From Pararhizobium sp. IMCC21322 (GTDB taxonomy: Bacteria > Pseudomonadota > Alphaproteobacteria > Rhizobiales > GCA-2746425), in assembly GCF_030758295.1 (NCBI RefSeq), contig NZ_CP132335.1, positions 744,001-808,000 of the forward strand: a stretch of 64,000 bases of DNA. Direction: 5' to 3'. The notes under the pieces are model-generated. The model ran no database searches, was not told the DNA's origin, and worked only from the letters and a program-made list of their open reading frames with translations. The position numbers and the translations under genes were made by a program. Position 1 is the first letter of the stretch. Each line of letters opens with the position of its first letter. Below, piece by piece: positions 33,903-43,138 of the stretch.

Positions 33903-34688
33903 CTACAGACCTGGTGTCGCGCCGCCATCAATGGCGATGCCGACCCCCTGAATATGCCGTGCCCTTGGAGAACACAGAAATGCAACGGCCTCTGCGATAT
34001 CTTCGGGCTGACCTAGACGGCGCAGGCCCGATTCTGCACTTTTCCGGCTGCGAATTATATCGATGTCAACGCCTTCGGCTTTGGCCTCCTGCATGAGGAG
34101 GTCTTCCAGCCTGTCGGTTTCAGTCATGCCCGGGTGCAGGATGTTCACGTTCACGTCATCACTCACACCCTGTTTGGAGAGTGCTTTGGTGAAATGTGCG
34201 AGAGCTGCGTTCACCGCGCCCCCAACCATGAAACCGGGACCTGGCGTATAGGCTGCGGCTCCACCGATATTGATGATTATGCCTTTGGAGGAAACAAGAG
34301 CCGGCCAGAGATGGCGAGTGAGACGCACCGTGCCGTGGAACTTGAGCGCAAAGCCGTCAATCCAGTCTGCGTCGGGCTGCTCGGGAAATGTGCCCGCGCG
34401 GGTGGCGCCGGCGCAGTTGACGAGAATGTCGAGTGACCCGAGCGCAGCAAGCGCCGCGTCTGCCGCTGTCCGACAGCCGACCTCAGTGCCGAGATCAGCA
34501 GCGATGGCATGAGCTTCAGCACCGGATTTTGCAATTCCTGCGACAGCCTCAGTCAACCCTTCGCTGCCGCGCGCGGCGAGGGCGACACGACAGCCACTAG
34601 CGGCCAGGCGACCGGCGATCGCCCGCCCAATCCCTTTACTTGCTCCGGTGATCAGGGCCGTGCGGCCCGTTAACTCAGGACTTGTCAT
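33903..34688 (-). CDS. SDR family protein lacking the YxxxK dyad
   Basis: ATG at 34688; 261 residues. The cofactor part is normal (TALITGASKGIGRAIAGRLAASG, ILVNCAGATRAGT), and the C-terminus ends IQGVGIAIDGGATPGL as in classical SDRs. Where Ser, Tyr and Lys are expected (SAxxxxxxxxxYxxxK) it reads NIGGAAAYTPGPGFMVGGAVNAAL, so Tyr aligns with Gly and Lys with Asn. It may be a non-catalytic or mechanistically different SDR. It overlaps the end of the IclR gene by 14 bp, so the two form an operon. Confidence 0.85.
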   Translation of the reverse strand: MTSPELTGRTALITGASKGIGRAIAGRLAASGCRVALAARGSEGLTEAVAGIAKSGAEAHAIAADLGTEVGCRTAADAALAALGSLDILVNCAGATRAGTFPEQPDADWIDGFALKFHGTVRLTRHLWPALVSSKGIIINIGGAAAYTPGPGFMVGGAVNAALAHFTKALSKQGVSDDVNVNILHPGMTETDRLEDLLMQEAKAEGVDIDIIRSRKSAESGLRRLGQPEDIAEAVAFLCSPRARHIQGVGIAIDGGATPGL

Positions 34689-35547
34689 ATTTAGTACTCC
34701 GTCTTTTTGGGGTCTTGTCATCGGTGGGTGTGACGGCCTCGGGGCGGAAGCCAAACTGACTGGACAATTCTGCAGAAATCGAGCGGATCACCTCCGTATA
34801 CTCGGCAAGGTCCGTCAACGACGTTCTCCAGACAGGGCCGGAAAAGCCAATTGCACCAATTACATTGCCTGTAAAGTCCCGGACGGTTGCCGCCATGCAG
34901 CGAACTTCGGCGTTGAATTCACAATCGTCAAAGGCAATGCCATCGCGCTGCACTTTCTGGACCTGCAGGCGCAGTTCATTCGCATCCTTCAGCGTGCTGG
35001 GTGAGTAGGGTTCAAATATGATATCGCTTGCGTGACTGTCATAGGCGGCCGGAGTCAGGCCAGAGAGCAGCGCCTTGCCGATGGCAGTGCAGTAAACCGG
35101 CCTGAGCGTGCCGGCGCGCTCGTTTATCTGTAGTGCGTTGGGGCCGGTATGGCGCGTCAGGATAAGCGCTTTCCGGCCTTCCCAAATGGCAAAATGGGTT
35201 GCCTCGCCTGTCAAACCCGCCAGCTTTTCCAGAAATGGCTTGGCGGTGGCGCAGATCTCGGCCTCGTCGAGACAAGCCGCAGCCAGTTGAAAGATGCCGC
35301 GTCCCATGCGGTAGCGCTTGTCATCTGGCCCGGTGCGCAGATAGCCAAGCGATACGAGCGTGCGTGTGAGGTGATAAAGCGTGCTGGTATGCAGCCCGAT
35401 CGCTCGGCCCAGATCTGAAAGCGTAATTCCGTCGCGGTGGCGCGATATTTCCTCCAGTGCGCTGAAGGCACGGTCCAGAGACTGGATGTGGCCGTCACGG
35501 CGATTGTCTTGTTTATCGACTTGAGTCACGGGATTTCCTTTCGACAT
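34675..35547 (-). CDS. IclR family transcriptional regulator
   Basis: 290 residues: N-terminal winged helix (SLDRAFSALEEISRHRDGITLSDLGRAIGLHTSTLYHLTRTLVSLGYL) and effector domain with GEATHFAIWEGRKALILTRHTG, VYCTAIGKALLSGL and FNAEVRCMAATVRDFTGNVIGAIGFSGP. It ends in a basic tail. It faces the transporter operon across TGAGAA repeats and should control uptake and breakdown of that operon's substrate, which is probably its effector. Confidence 0.92.
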   Translation of the reverse strand: MSKGNPVTQVDKQDNRRDGHIQSLDRAFSALEEISRHRDGITLSDLGRAIGLHTSTLYHLTRTLVSLGYLRTGPDDKRYRMGRGIFQLAAACLDEAEICATAKPFLEKLAGLTGEATHFAIWEGRKALILTRHTGPNALQINERAGTLRPVYCTAIGKALLSGLTPAAYDSHASDIIFEPYSPSTLKDANELRLQVQKVQRDGIAFDDCEFNAEVRCMAATVRDFTGNVIGAIGFSGPVWRTSLTDLAEYTEVIRSISAELSSQFGFRPEAVTPTDDKTPKRRSTKYDKS

Positions 35548-35570
35548 GGAGAGATTAATATTCGTCTATG

Positions 35571-35709
35571 TGAGAAAATCAATGCTGATTTCGGAATTGA
35601 CCAGAGAAAATTGACTCTGAAGGACTGTGTTTCCGGCTAAAAGACGCAAAAGTTAGTCGTTTTCGAGCATTCTTCTCACATTGAGAAAAACAAAACGAAT
35701 ATATGAGAA
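35571..35709. promoter_or_regulatory. Putative IclR operators and tctC promoter
   Basis: A perfect palindrome TTCTCA-CAT-TGAGAA lies at 35673-35687, and single TGAGAA sites at 35571-35576 and 35704-35709; the last is 22 bp (two helical turns) from the palindrome's right arm. TTGACT at 35715-35720 with TAGCAC 18 bp further could be the tctC promoter, close behind the operator cluster. Confidence 0.55.
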
Positions 35710-35813
35710 ACATGTTGACTTGGCGCTGTCTCCTCCCCTAGCACTAGGTTTGCGGCATGAGGGACCGCAATGGGCAGGCCGATATTGCCCAATACCGAAA
35801 AGGGAGAGAAAGA

Positions 35814-36797
35814 ATGATTTCCAAGACAGAATTTCGCAGTGGACTTGCAGCCGCGCTGATTGCGTCGGCTGCACTGCTTGCCGGGCCTGCGGCAGCGCAA
35901 GAATGGCCCGAACGTCCGATCACATTGATAATGCCATGGGGTGCCGGTGGCGGGACTGATACTGTGGCCCGCACGCTTGCGGCCGCAATGGAAGGACCGC
36001 TCGGCCAACCGGTAAATGTTGTGAACCGCACTGGCGGCTCGGGCATCATCGGACACACAGCCATGGCGACGGCTGCTCCGGACGGATACACAATCGGCAC
36101 GATCAACGTCGATCTCAGTCAGCTCGTTTGCCAGGGTCTGACCGACCTCACGGCCAGCAAGTTTACCCACATCGCTCTGATAAACACCGAACCAGCAGCT
36201 GTCAGCGTCAGCGCTGAGTCTGAGTTCACATCGTTGGAAGATGCGCTTCAGGCCATTCGCGACAACCCGCCGGGCACATATACCGCCTCGGGTTCAGGCA
36301 CAGGCAGCATCTACCATCTCGCTTGGGCAGGCCTGCTTGTGGCCGCCGATATCGATCCAGGTCGGGTGATCTGGGTGCCATCACAAGGTGGCGGACCATC
36401 GCTGCAAGACGCGGCGTCGGGGTCCATCGACTTCGTCACACCGCCACTCTCGACTGCGGCGCCACTCATCGAGGCTGGCCGTATCCGGCCACTGGCAACA
36501 ATGGGGGCCGAGCGCTTCTCGGGCCTGCCGGATGTGCCAACCGTGAAGGAGGTTGTCGGTCTGGACTGGACATCGCAAACATGGCGCATGATTGGCGCCC
36601 CTGCCGGCCTTTCTGATGATGTGCGCGACAAATTGACAACTGCTGTTCGCACCGCTTTCGACAGCGCCGTGTTCACAGAGTTCATGGATGGTCGCGGCTT
36701 CGCCAAGACCTGGATGGACCCGGAAGAAGCGCGCGCCTTCCACGAATCCGAAGACACCGCAATCTGCGAAGTCATGGAAGCCGCAGGAATGCTTTGA
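35814..36797 (+). CDS. Tripartite tricarboxylate transporter (TctC-like) substrate-binding protein
   Basis: ATG at 35814 with GGGAGAG upstream begins a signal peptide (GLAAALIASAALLAGPAAAQEWPERP). 327 residues. TctC features: ITLIMPWGAGGGTDTVARTLA, VNVVNRTGGSGIIGHTAMATAAPDGYTIG, and the C-terminal PTVKEVVGLDWTSQTWRMIGAPAGLSDDVRDKL. It is the periplasmic binding protein for an organic acid; first gene of a nine- to ten-gene operon. Substrate cannot be read from the sequence. Confidence 0.92.
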   Translation: MISKTEFRSGLAAALIASAALLAGPAAAQEWPERPITLIMPWGAGGGTDTVARTLAAAMEGPLGQPVNVVNRTGGSGIIGHTAMATAAPDGYTIGTINVDLSQLVCQGLTDLTASKFTHIALINTEPAAVSVSAESEFTSLEDALQAIRDNPPGTYTASGSGTGSIYHLAWAGLLVAADIDPGRVIWVPSQGGGPSLQDAASGSIDFVTPPLSTAAPLIEAGRIRPLATMGAERFSGLPDVPTVKEVVGLDWTSQTWRMIGAPAGLSDDVRDKLTTAVRTAFDSAVFTEFMDGRGFAKTWMDPEEARAFHESEDTAICEVMEAAGML

Positions 36798-36882
36798 CCA
36801 GCATCATCTGCTGAAAACGCCTCATGTTCCCGCCCGGTTGGAGTTTCCCTGGGCGGGGACGACACGCGCCGGAGCTTGACCA

Positions 36883-37365
36883 ATGAAGTTCAACGATGCC
36901 ATTTCAGGAGCGCTTTTCCTCGTGATAGGAATCTTCGCGTTCATCCATGCCGGAAGCTTCAAGGGCTTTCCCGGCGTGCCTTACGGTCCTGAAGTATTCC
37001 CGCGGATCATAGCGGTGATGATGGGGGGCGGCGGGCTGCTTCTGATCGTTTCAGGCTTGCGCAGGGCAAGCAACGCGCCGTGGCTGGAATTGGCCGACTG
37101 GGCGCGACAGCCGCGCAGTTACGGCCTGTTCACGGCAATTGTGGGCGCGGTGCTAATTTACATCCTCGCTTCGGACTTGCTCGGGTTTTTGCTGACAGGT
37201 TCCCTCATATTGACGGGGCTTTTCCGCATCACACGTGGCCCCAAAACATTCGTCTCGAGCGCCATTCTGGCTGTCGGAATCACCGTGCTCATTCATCTTC
37301 TGTTTGCCAAGGCGCTGAGGGTGCCACTTCCTTTCGGCATCATTGAACATCTGTTGGTGGGCTAG
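36883..37365 (+). CDS. TctB-like small membrane subunit of the TTT transporter
   Basis: 160 residues with four hydrophobic segments (FNDAISGALFLVIGIFAFIHAGSF, PRIIAVMMGGGGLLLIVSGL, YGLFTAIVGAVLIYILASDLLGFLLTGSLILTGLF, AILAVGITVLIHLLFAKAL), the TctB layout. It lies between the binding-protein and TctA genes, 2 bp before the latter. Confidence 0.9.
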   Translation: MKFNDAISGALFLVIGIFAFIHAGSFKGFPGVPYGPEVFPRIIAVMMGGGGLLLIVSGLRRASNAPWLELADWARQPRSYGLFTAIVGAVLIYILASDLLGFLLTGSLILTGLFRITRGPKTFVSSAILAVGITVLIHLLFAKALRVPLPFGIIEHLLVG

Positions 37366-37367
37366 CC

Positions 37368-38888
37368 ATGGAACCTCTTTTTGCTGCATTCGACCTGGTG
37401 TTCCGGTGGGAAATCTTCGCAGTCATCCTCGGATCATGCGTGTTCGGGATATTTGCTGGTGCCATGCCGGGTATATCCGCCACGGTGGCTGTGGCGCTAC
37501 TGGTGCCAATCACCTTTTTCATGGAGCCGGTTGCCGCTTTGGCCGCAATTGCAACAGCCGTTGCTATGGCAATCTTTGCGGGTGACCTGCCTGGCGCTTT
37601 GTTGCGTATTCCCGGAATGCCGGCCTCCGCAGCTTACGCAGAGGAAGCCCATGAGATGACCATGAAGGGGCAGGGAGGGACCATCTTGATGGTGTCGCTT
37701 CTCTGTTCGGTTCTCGGCGGGCTTGTGGGCACTCTTGCCCTCGCATTCTCGGCACCGCTGCTGGCCGACTTCGCTCTGGAATTCCAATATTATGAATATT
37801 TCTGGCTGGCTTGTCTTGGCCTCTCCACGGCGGCGCTTGTTGCCGCGACAAACCCGGTGAAGGGCATGATTTCCCTATCTATCGGGCTGCTTCTGGCCAC
37901 CGTCGGGCTCGACATGATTTCCGGCCAGCCGCGCTTCACCTTCGGCACGCTCGGCCTGATGGAAGGCATTCACTTCATTCCTGTCATGATCGGCATTTTT
38001 GCCATCGCCGAAGTGCTTCGCACATTGATCCACCCGCCGCGCGCAGATGCGCGCAACGCGCGTGTCCAGAAGATCGACTTTCGCGAGGCATACCGGATTA
38101 TCTGGCGTTACAAGGCTAATCTGGCTCGCGGATCGCTGTTCGGCACGCTCATTGGTGCGTTGCCGGGGGCTGGTTCGGACATTGCGGCGTGGGTGTCTTA
38201 TGGCTATGCTCGGAAACGGTCGAAAACACCTGAAAAATTCGGCACCGGCCACCCGGAAGGAATCGTTGCCGCGTCTGCATCCAACAATGCCGCGACCTCA
38301 TCGACATGGGTGCCGTCGCTTGTCTTCGGCATTCCCGGAGACAGCGTAACGGCCATAGTAATCGGCGTGCTGTTCCTGAAGGGCCTGGAGCCCGGACCCA
38401 ATGTGTTTATCGAAAATGCGCCGCTGGTCTATTCCATCTTCGTTTCATTTTTCATCGCCAATCTGGTCCTGATACCGGTGGGCTATGTGGCAATCCGGGC
38501 CGCGAGCCAACTTCTGAAAGTGTCGAACAACATCCTGATGCCGATCATCCTGATCTTTACACTTGTGGGCGCGTATTCCATCAACAATTCCATGATGGGT
38601 GTCGCCGTCGCCCTGGCCGCCGGGATCGGTTCATTCTTCATGCAGGAAAACGATTTTCCCGTCGCGCCGCTCATTCTTGGCATGGTGATAGGCACCCTGC
38701 TGGAACAAAACTTCATGCAGGCCATGATTGCTCAACAGGGTGATCTGACAGCCTTCTTCTCCCGGCCGATTGCAGCGTCTCTCGGGGTGGTGACAATCTT
38801 GATCTGGGTCACGCCGTTGGTTGGGGCCGTTCGTCGGTGGCGCAATCGGCAACGCGCTCGTGCAACTGATGGCGATCAAAATGTGTAG
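37368..38888 (+). CDS. TctA-like large membrane subunit of the TTT transporter
   Basis: 506 residues with about eleven to twelve membrane segments. The duplicated TctA signature is present: FAGAMPGISATVAVALLVPITFF, GDLPGALLRIPGMPASAA, and in the second half GALPGAGSDIAAWVSYGYARK and VPSLVFGIPGDSVTAIVIGVL. It forms the sodium-coupled permease with TctB. It starts 2 bp after tctB and is 36 bp before the ThDP enzyme gene. Confidence 0.94.
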   Translation: MEPLFAAFDLVFRWEIFAVILGSCVFGIFAGAMPGISATVAVALLVPITFFMEPVAALAAIATAVAMAIFAGDLPGALLRIPGMPASAAYAEEAHEMTMKGQGGTILMVSLLCSVLGGLVGTLALAFSAPLLADFALEFQYYEYFWLACLGLSTAALVAATNPVKGMISLSIGLLLATVGLDMISGQPRFTFGTLGLMEGIHFIPVMIGIFAIAEVLRTLIHPPRADARNARVQKIDFREAYRIIWRYKANLARGSLFGTLIGALPGAGSDIAAWVSYGYARKRSKTPEKFGTGHPEGIVAASASNNAATSSTWVPSLVFGIPGDSVTAIVIGVLFLKGLEPGPNVFIENAPLVYSIFVSFFIANLVLIPVGYVAIRAASQLLKVSNNILMPIILIFTLVGAYSINNSMMGVAVALAAGIGSFFMQENDFPVAPLILGMVIGTLLEQNFMQAMIAQQGDLTAFFSRPIAASLGVVTILIWVTPLVGAVRRWRNRQRARATDGDQNV

Positions 38889-38924
38889 TTTGAATTCTGG
38901 ACTTTACTTGGAGGTGGTCGAACA

Positions 38925-40706
38925 ATGACCAAAATAAAGGGTGGCGAACTCATCGCCGATCACCTGATCCGCGCTGGCATGCCGTATGTCTTTGGAATTT
39001 GCGGACATGGCAATGTGGGAATGCTTGACGCACTTTATGACCGGAAAGATCACATTACGATGATCTCGCCCCGGCACGAGCAGACGGCCGGCCATATGGC
39101 TGACGCCTATTATCGCGTGTCCCATCAGCCGGTCGCAACGCTCACATCCTGCGGCCCGGGCTCTGCCAATATTCCGATGTCCCTGGCCTGCGCGCAGGCG
39201 GACAGTTCCGCCTTTCTGGCGATCACCGCCAATGTGCCGACATCACAGTTCAACCGCGGCCCTTTTCAGGAGACCTACATGCACGGGCAGGCCAGTTTTC
39301 CAGATTCGGTGAAGCCCTTCGTCAAGCGCTCTTTCCAGCCCAGCCGGGTAGAAATGTTGCCACTTGCCCTGCGGCAGGCAACCAATCTGCTGACTTCCGG
39401 ACGGCCAGGGCCGGTCAATCTGGATGTGCCTTACAATCTGTTCCAGGAAGAGGCTGACACTGCTCTTGAGCCGATGAATGGTGCTGGTGTCGATAACCGA
39501 CCGGGCGCTGCACCTGAAATTATCACTGCAGTGACGGATATGCTGCTCGCCGCCAATGCACCTTTGATCTTTGTCGGACACGGGATCACGATCTCTGAGG
39601 CGGGTGCTGATCTGACCGATCTGCAACACCGATTGCAGATACCACAGGTGGCCTCACCGAATGGCATGGGGTCGCTCGACATGGCTGACCCGCTCTCGCT
39701 GGGTTTCATCGGCCGGAACGGCACTTACCCCGCGAACCAGGCTGGGCGCAGGGCCGATATACTTCTGACCATCGGGGCACGGTTCGACGATCGATCAGCC
39801 TCGTCTTGGCGCGAAGGCTATTCGTGGAATATTCCGCCGTCAAAGCTGATTCATGTTGATATTGATCCAACCGAGATCGGTCGTAATTATGAGCCATTTA
39901 TGGGAATTCAGGCCGATGCACGCACCTTCGTGCGTCAGATATTGGCGGAACTGGATCGCCGCGGTGTTACCCGGCACGAGGGCACCAAATCCTGGCTTGC
40001 CCAGATCGCAGGCTGGCAACAGGAATGGGATTCGTTCATCGCGCCAAACTTCGAAATTGACTCTGCCCCGATGCGGCCGGAACGGGTTGTGCGTGACATG
40101 ATGCAAGTGGTCCCGGACAACGCAATACTGGTTCCGGATTCCGGCGCGCATCACAACTGGTTCATGCAGTTCTGGAAATGCCGCCGCCCGCAATCCATGC
40201 TGAATACGTGGGGTTACTCGGCAATGGGGTTTGGCGTTTCAGGTGTGCTGGGCGCAAAATTGGCGGCACCGGACAGGCCATGCATCGCCGTGGTCGGCGA
40301 TGGTGGATTTACCATGACACCGCATGTTCTGTGCACTGCTGTTGAATACAACATACCCGCGATTTGGGTGATCTGGAACAATTACGCATGGGGCGCAATC
40401 CGTGATTTGCAGCACGGCCAGTTTGGCGGACGCGAGATCGGTACCAGCTTTACGCACGGCCCCAACAGCGAGCCATATAATCCCGATTTTGCAGCGCTGG
40501 CGAAAGCCCATGGTGTGGACGGGATCAAAGTCAGCCGGTCGAGCGATTTCCGCGACGCTCTGGGCGCTGCAATCGCTGCGAACCGCCCCTATGTGATTGA
40601 TCTTGAAGTCGATCCGGGCGTGAGGCCGCCTTCAACAGGGTCTTGGGAACTGCCACCACTGCAGGCACCAGAGCCAGCCTTTGGCGCGCCATGGCGTCCG
40701 CTTTGA
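38925..40706 (+). CDS. Thiamine diphosphate-dependent enzyme (acetolactate synthase-like)
   Basis: 593 residues; GGAGG precedes the ATG. Three domains as in the POX/AHAS family: N-terminal PYR domain with the catalytic Glu in PRHEQTAGHMADAYYR, central TPP_enzyme_M (about 200-340), and C-terminal PP domain with the ThDP/Mg motif VVGDGGFTMTPHVLCTAVEYNIPAIWVIWNN. It could be a 2-oxoacid decarboxylase or a carboligase/lyase. Its place beside an aldehyde dehydrogenase favours making an aldehyde that is then oxidised, but this is inference. Confidence 0.9.
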   Translation: MTKIKGGELIADHLIRAGMPYVFGICGHGNVGMLDALYDRKDHITMISPRHEQTAGHMADAYYRVSHQPVATLTSCGPGSANIPMSLACAQADSSAFLAITANVPTSQFNRGPFQETYMHGQASFPDSVKPFVKRSFQPSRVEMLPLALRQATNLLTSGRPGPVNLDVPYNLFQEEADTALEPMNGAGVDNRPGAAPEIITAVTDMLLAANAPLIFVGHGITISEAGADLTDLQHRLQIPQVASPNGMGSLDMADPLSLGFIGRNGTYPANQAGRRADILLTIGARFDDRSASSWREGYSWNIPPSKLIHVDIDPTEIGRNYEPFMGIQADARTFVRQILAELDRRGVTRHEGTKSWLAQIAGWQQEWDSFIAPNFEIDSAPMRPERVVRDMMQVVPDNAILVPDSGAHHNWFMQFWKCRRPQSMLNTWGYSAMGFGVSGVLGAKLAAPDRPCIAVVGDGGFTMTPHVLCTAVEYNIPAIWVIWNNYAWGAIRDLQHGQFGGREIGTSFTHGPNSEPYNPDFAALAKAHGVDGIKVSRSSDFRDALGAAIAANRPYVIDLEVDPGVRPPSTGSWELPPLQAPEPAFGAPWRPL

Positions 40707-40731
40707 GCAACAACAAGGACAGGAGGCAGAT

Positions 40732-42147
40732 ATGGACCTGACCCATATGATCGGCGGCGAGGCCGTCCCCGGAAGTGATCGTTTTGAAAGTCGCGACCCC
40801 TATCGTGGAGATTTGGTGTGTACAGCGCCTACCGCTGGCGTTGAAGAGGTTGACGCAGCTGTCATTGCCGCGCGCAAAGCTGCGCCGGAAGTGGCTGCAA
40901 TGCCCGCATATGAACGCGCCGCAATCTTGCGCAAGACCGCTGAACTGGTTGTGGCAAACGCCGCAGCGATCGGCGAAATCATGGCGCGTGAGACGGGCAA
41001 GGCACTCGGTGATGCAGAGGGCGAGGTGAAACGCTCAATGGACACTCTCACCTTGTCGGCAGAGGAAGCGATCCGCATTGAGGGAAGCCATGTCCCGCTC
41101 GATGGCAGCGCAATGGGCCACGGCAAGATGGCATTCCTGATGCGCTTCCCGGTTGGCGTTGTGGGTGCAATTACGCCGTTCAATGCGCCCTTTAATCTGG
41201 CCTGTCACAAGCTCGGGCCGGCTTTTGCAGCAGGCAATGCAGCAATCATAAAGCCACCGCAACAATGTCCTTTGGTGGTGCAGCGGCTTGTGGAACTTTT
41301 CTACGAGGCCGGTCTGCCGCGCAATTTCATACAGCTGATCCACGGCGGCGCGGCAACCGGACAGGCACTGGTGGAGCATCCGGGCGTGGACATGCTGACA
41401 TTTACCGGGTCATCTCAGGTCGGCGCAGCCATACGTGCGCGCGCAGGCCTTCGGCCCGTCACTCTGGAACTGGGCGGTACAGGACCAACCATCGTCTGTG
41501 AAGATGCGGACCTGGATGAGATCGCGCCGGTGCTGGCGCGCAATGCGGTCCGGCTTGCGGGGCAAAGCTGCATCTCGGTGCAGAACATTCATGTCCCGCG
41601 CGCGCTGGCAGAAGATCTCAGCGCCAAAATCACTACCGAGATGAACAAGCTCACCCTTGGAGACCCGTTGGTCAAGGGCACGGATGTCGGCACGATGATT
41701 GATGAAGCTGCAGCGCAGCGCGTTGAGACATGGGTGAATGCGGCAATCGCCCAAGGCGCAAGCCTATTGGTAGGCGGCCGGCGTGAGGGCGCAGCCTACG
41801 CGCCGACAGTGCTGGCAAATGTTCACCCCGAGATGAAGGTTGCCTGCGACGAGGTTTTTGGACCGGTCGCCAGCATTCTGGCCTATGACGATCTGAGCGA
41901 ACCCGTTGAGCAGATCACCAATAGCCGCTTCGGTCTGCAATGCGGCATTTATACCGACAGTACCAAACGTGCGATGTGGTTGGCGCGCAATCTGCGCACC
42001 GGCGGTATTATCATCAACGGTACCTCAACCTGGCGCACGGATCAGCTTGCCTATGGTGGCGTGAAAGACAGCGGGATCGGCCGCGAGGGGCCGCGCTATG
42101 CGATCCGCGACATGACCGAAGAACGCCTGATCCTGTTCAACCACTGA
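40732..42147 (+). CDS. NAD(P)-dependent aldehyde dehydrogenase
   Basis: ATG at 40732 with AGGAGG upstream; 471 residues. ALDH hallmarks: PFNAPFNLACHKLGPAFAAGNAAIIKPPQQCP, FTGSSQVGAAI, the Glu motif LELGGTGPTIV and the nucleophile Cys in GQSCISVQN. Sequence style is closest to the succinate-semialdehyde/lactaldehyde group. It probably oxidises the aldehyde made by the preceding ThDP enzyme. Confidence 0.94.
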   Translation: MDLTHMIGGEAVPGSDRFESRDPYRGDLVCTAPTAGVEEVDAAVIAARKAAPEVAAMPAYERAAILRKTAELVVANAAAIGEIMARETGKALGDAEGEVKRSMDTLTLSAEEAIRIEGSHVPLDGSAMGHGKMAFLMRFPVGVVGAITPFNAPFNLACHKLGPAFAAGNAAIIKPPQQCPLVVQRLVELFYEAGLPRNFIQLIHGGAATGQALVEHPGVDMLTFTGSSQVGAAIRARAGLRPVTLELGGTGPTIVCEDADLDEIAPVLARNAVRLAGQSCISVQNIHVPRALAEDLSAKITTEMNKLTLGDPLVKGTDVGTMIDEAAAQRVETWVNAAIAQGASLLVGGRREGAAYAPTVLANVHPEMKVACDEVFGPVASILAYDDLSEPVEQITNSRFGLQCGIYTDSTKRAMWLARNLRTGGIIINGTSTWRTDQLAYGGVKDSGIGREGPRYAIRDMTEERLILFNH

Positions 42148-42163
42148 AGCGGAGCGAAACGTC

Positions 42164-43117
42164 GTGTCAAAAATCCTAGTGACAGGAGCGGGCGGCTTTC
42201 TGGGTGGCGCAGTGGTGCGTGCGCTGCTGGAACGCGGAGACGCAGTGGTCGGACTCGACTGCGGTCCGAATGCCGCTGTGATGAAGACCATGTCGATGAG
42301 CAATTCCGGCTTTGACGCCGCAGATGCCGATATTTCCGACGCTGAAGCGGTCGACTCTGTTTTTGCAGAGCACCGGCCCCGGGCTGTGATTCATTGTGCC
42401 GCTGTTGTGGGTGTTCTGAACTCACTGGCCTCGCCAGCGCGCTTGTTTCGGGTCAATGTTGAAGGTTCTGTGAATGTGCTGGAAGCGATGGCACGGCACG
42501 CTTGCACGCGCATGATTCATATTAGCTCGGAGGAAATCTACGGCGCTTTCCGCGCCCCCCGGATTGACGAGACTCATCACCAGGCACCGCTTTATGCCTA
42601 TGGCGTCAGCAAGGCGACGGTCGAACATTTGTGCCGCAGTTACCGCACGACCCATGGCCTTGATTGTATCAATATACGCACATCGTGGGTCTACGGACCC
42701 GGGTTCCCCCGGGACCGTGTGCCGCTCAACATGATCCGTGCTGCCGCAGAAGGACGTGTGCTGCATGTTACCAGCGGTGCGGATGAACGGATCGATCACA
42801 CCTATCTGGACGACGCCGTGGCAGGGACGCTCGGCGCGCTCGACTGTGCGGAACATGCTTTTGACGCTTACCATATCGCCAGTGACAGTGCGCCATCACT
42901 GGCCGAAATCGCCGCAGTGGTGCGCGATCTGGTACCGGGTGCCAAGATTACTGTGGGATTTGGGCCATATAAGCACAGCGACGAAATAGCGATGCCGGCA
43001 AAGGGCGCGCTCAATTGCAGCCGTGCACACGTCGCATTCGGCTATCAGCCGAAGTTTGACATCCGAGCGGGCCTCGCAGCCACGCTTGAGGCGCACCGCG
43101 CACAATTGGCCAATTAA
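42164..43117 (+). CDS. NAD-dependent epimerase/dehydratase family protein
   Basis: GTG start at 42164, 17 bp after the ALDH gene; 317 residues. Extended SDR: MSKILVTGAGGFLGGAVVRALLERGD (GxxGxxG), HCAAVVGVLN, the active-site ISSEEIYGAF and YAYGVSKATVEHL (Tyr and Lys present). It belongs with the two related genes at 43139 and 45810. Confidence 0.9.
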   Translation: MSKILVTGAGGFLGGAVVRALLERGDAVVGLDCGPNAAVMKTMSMSNSGFDAADADISDAEAVDSVFAEHRPRAVIHCAAVVGVLNSLASPARLFRVNVEGSVNVLEAMARHACTRMIHISSEEIYGAFRAPRIDETHHQAPLYAYGVSKATVEHLCRSYRTTHGLDCINIRTSWVYGPGFPRDRVPLNMIRAAAEGRVLHVTSGADERIDHTYLDDAVAGTLGALDCAEHAFDAYHIASDSAPSLAEIAAVVRDLVPGAKITVGFGPYKHSDEIAMPAKGALNCSRAHVAFGYQPKFDIRAGLAATLEAHRAQLAN

Positions 43118-43138
43118 AGAGATTTGGGAGAACGTGAA

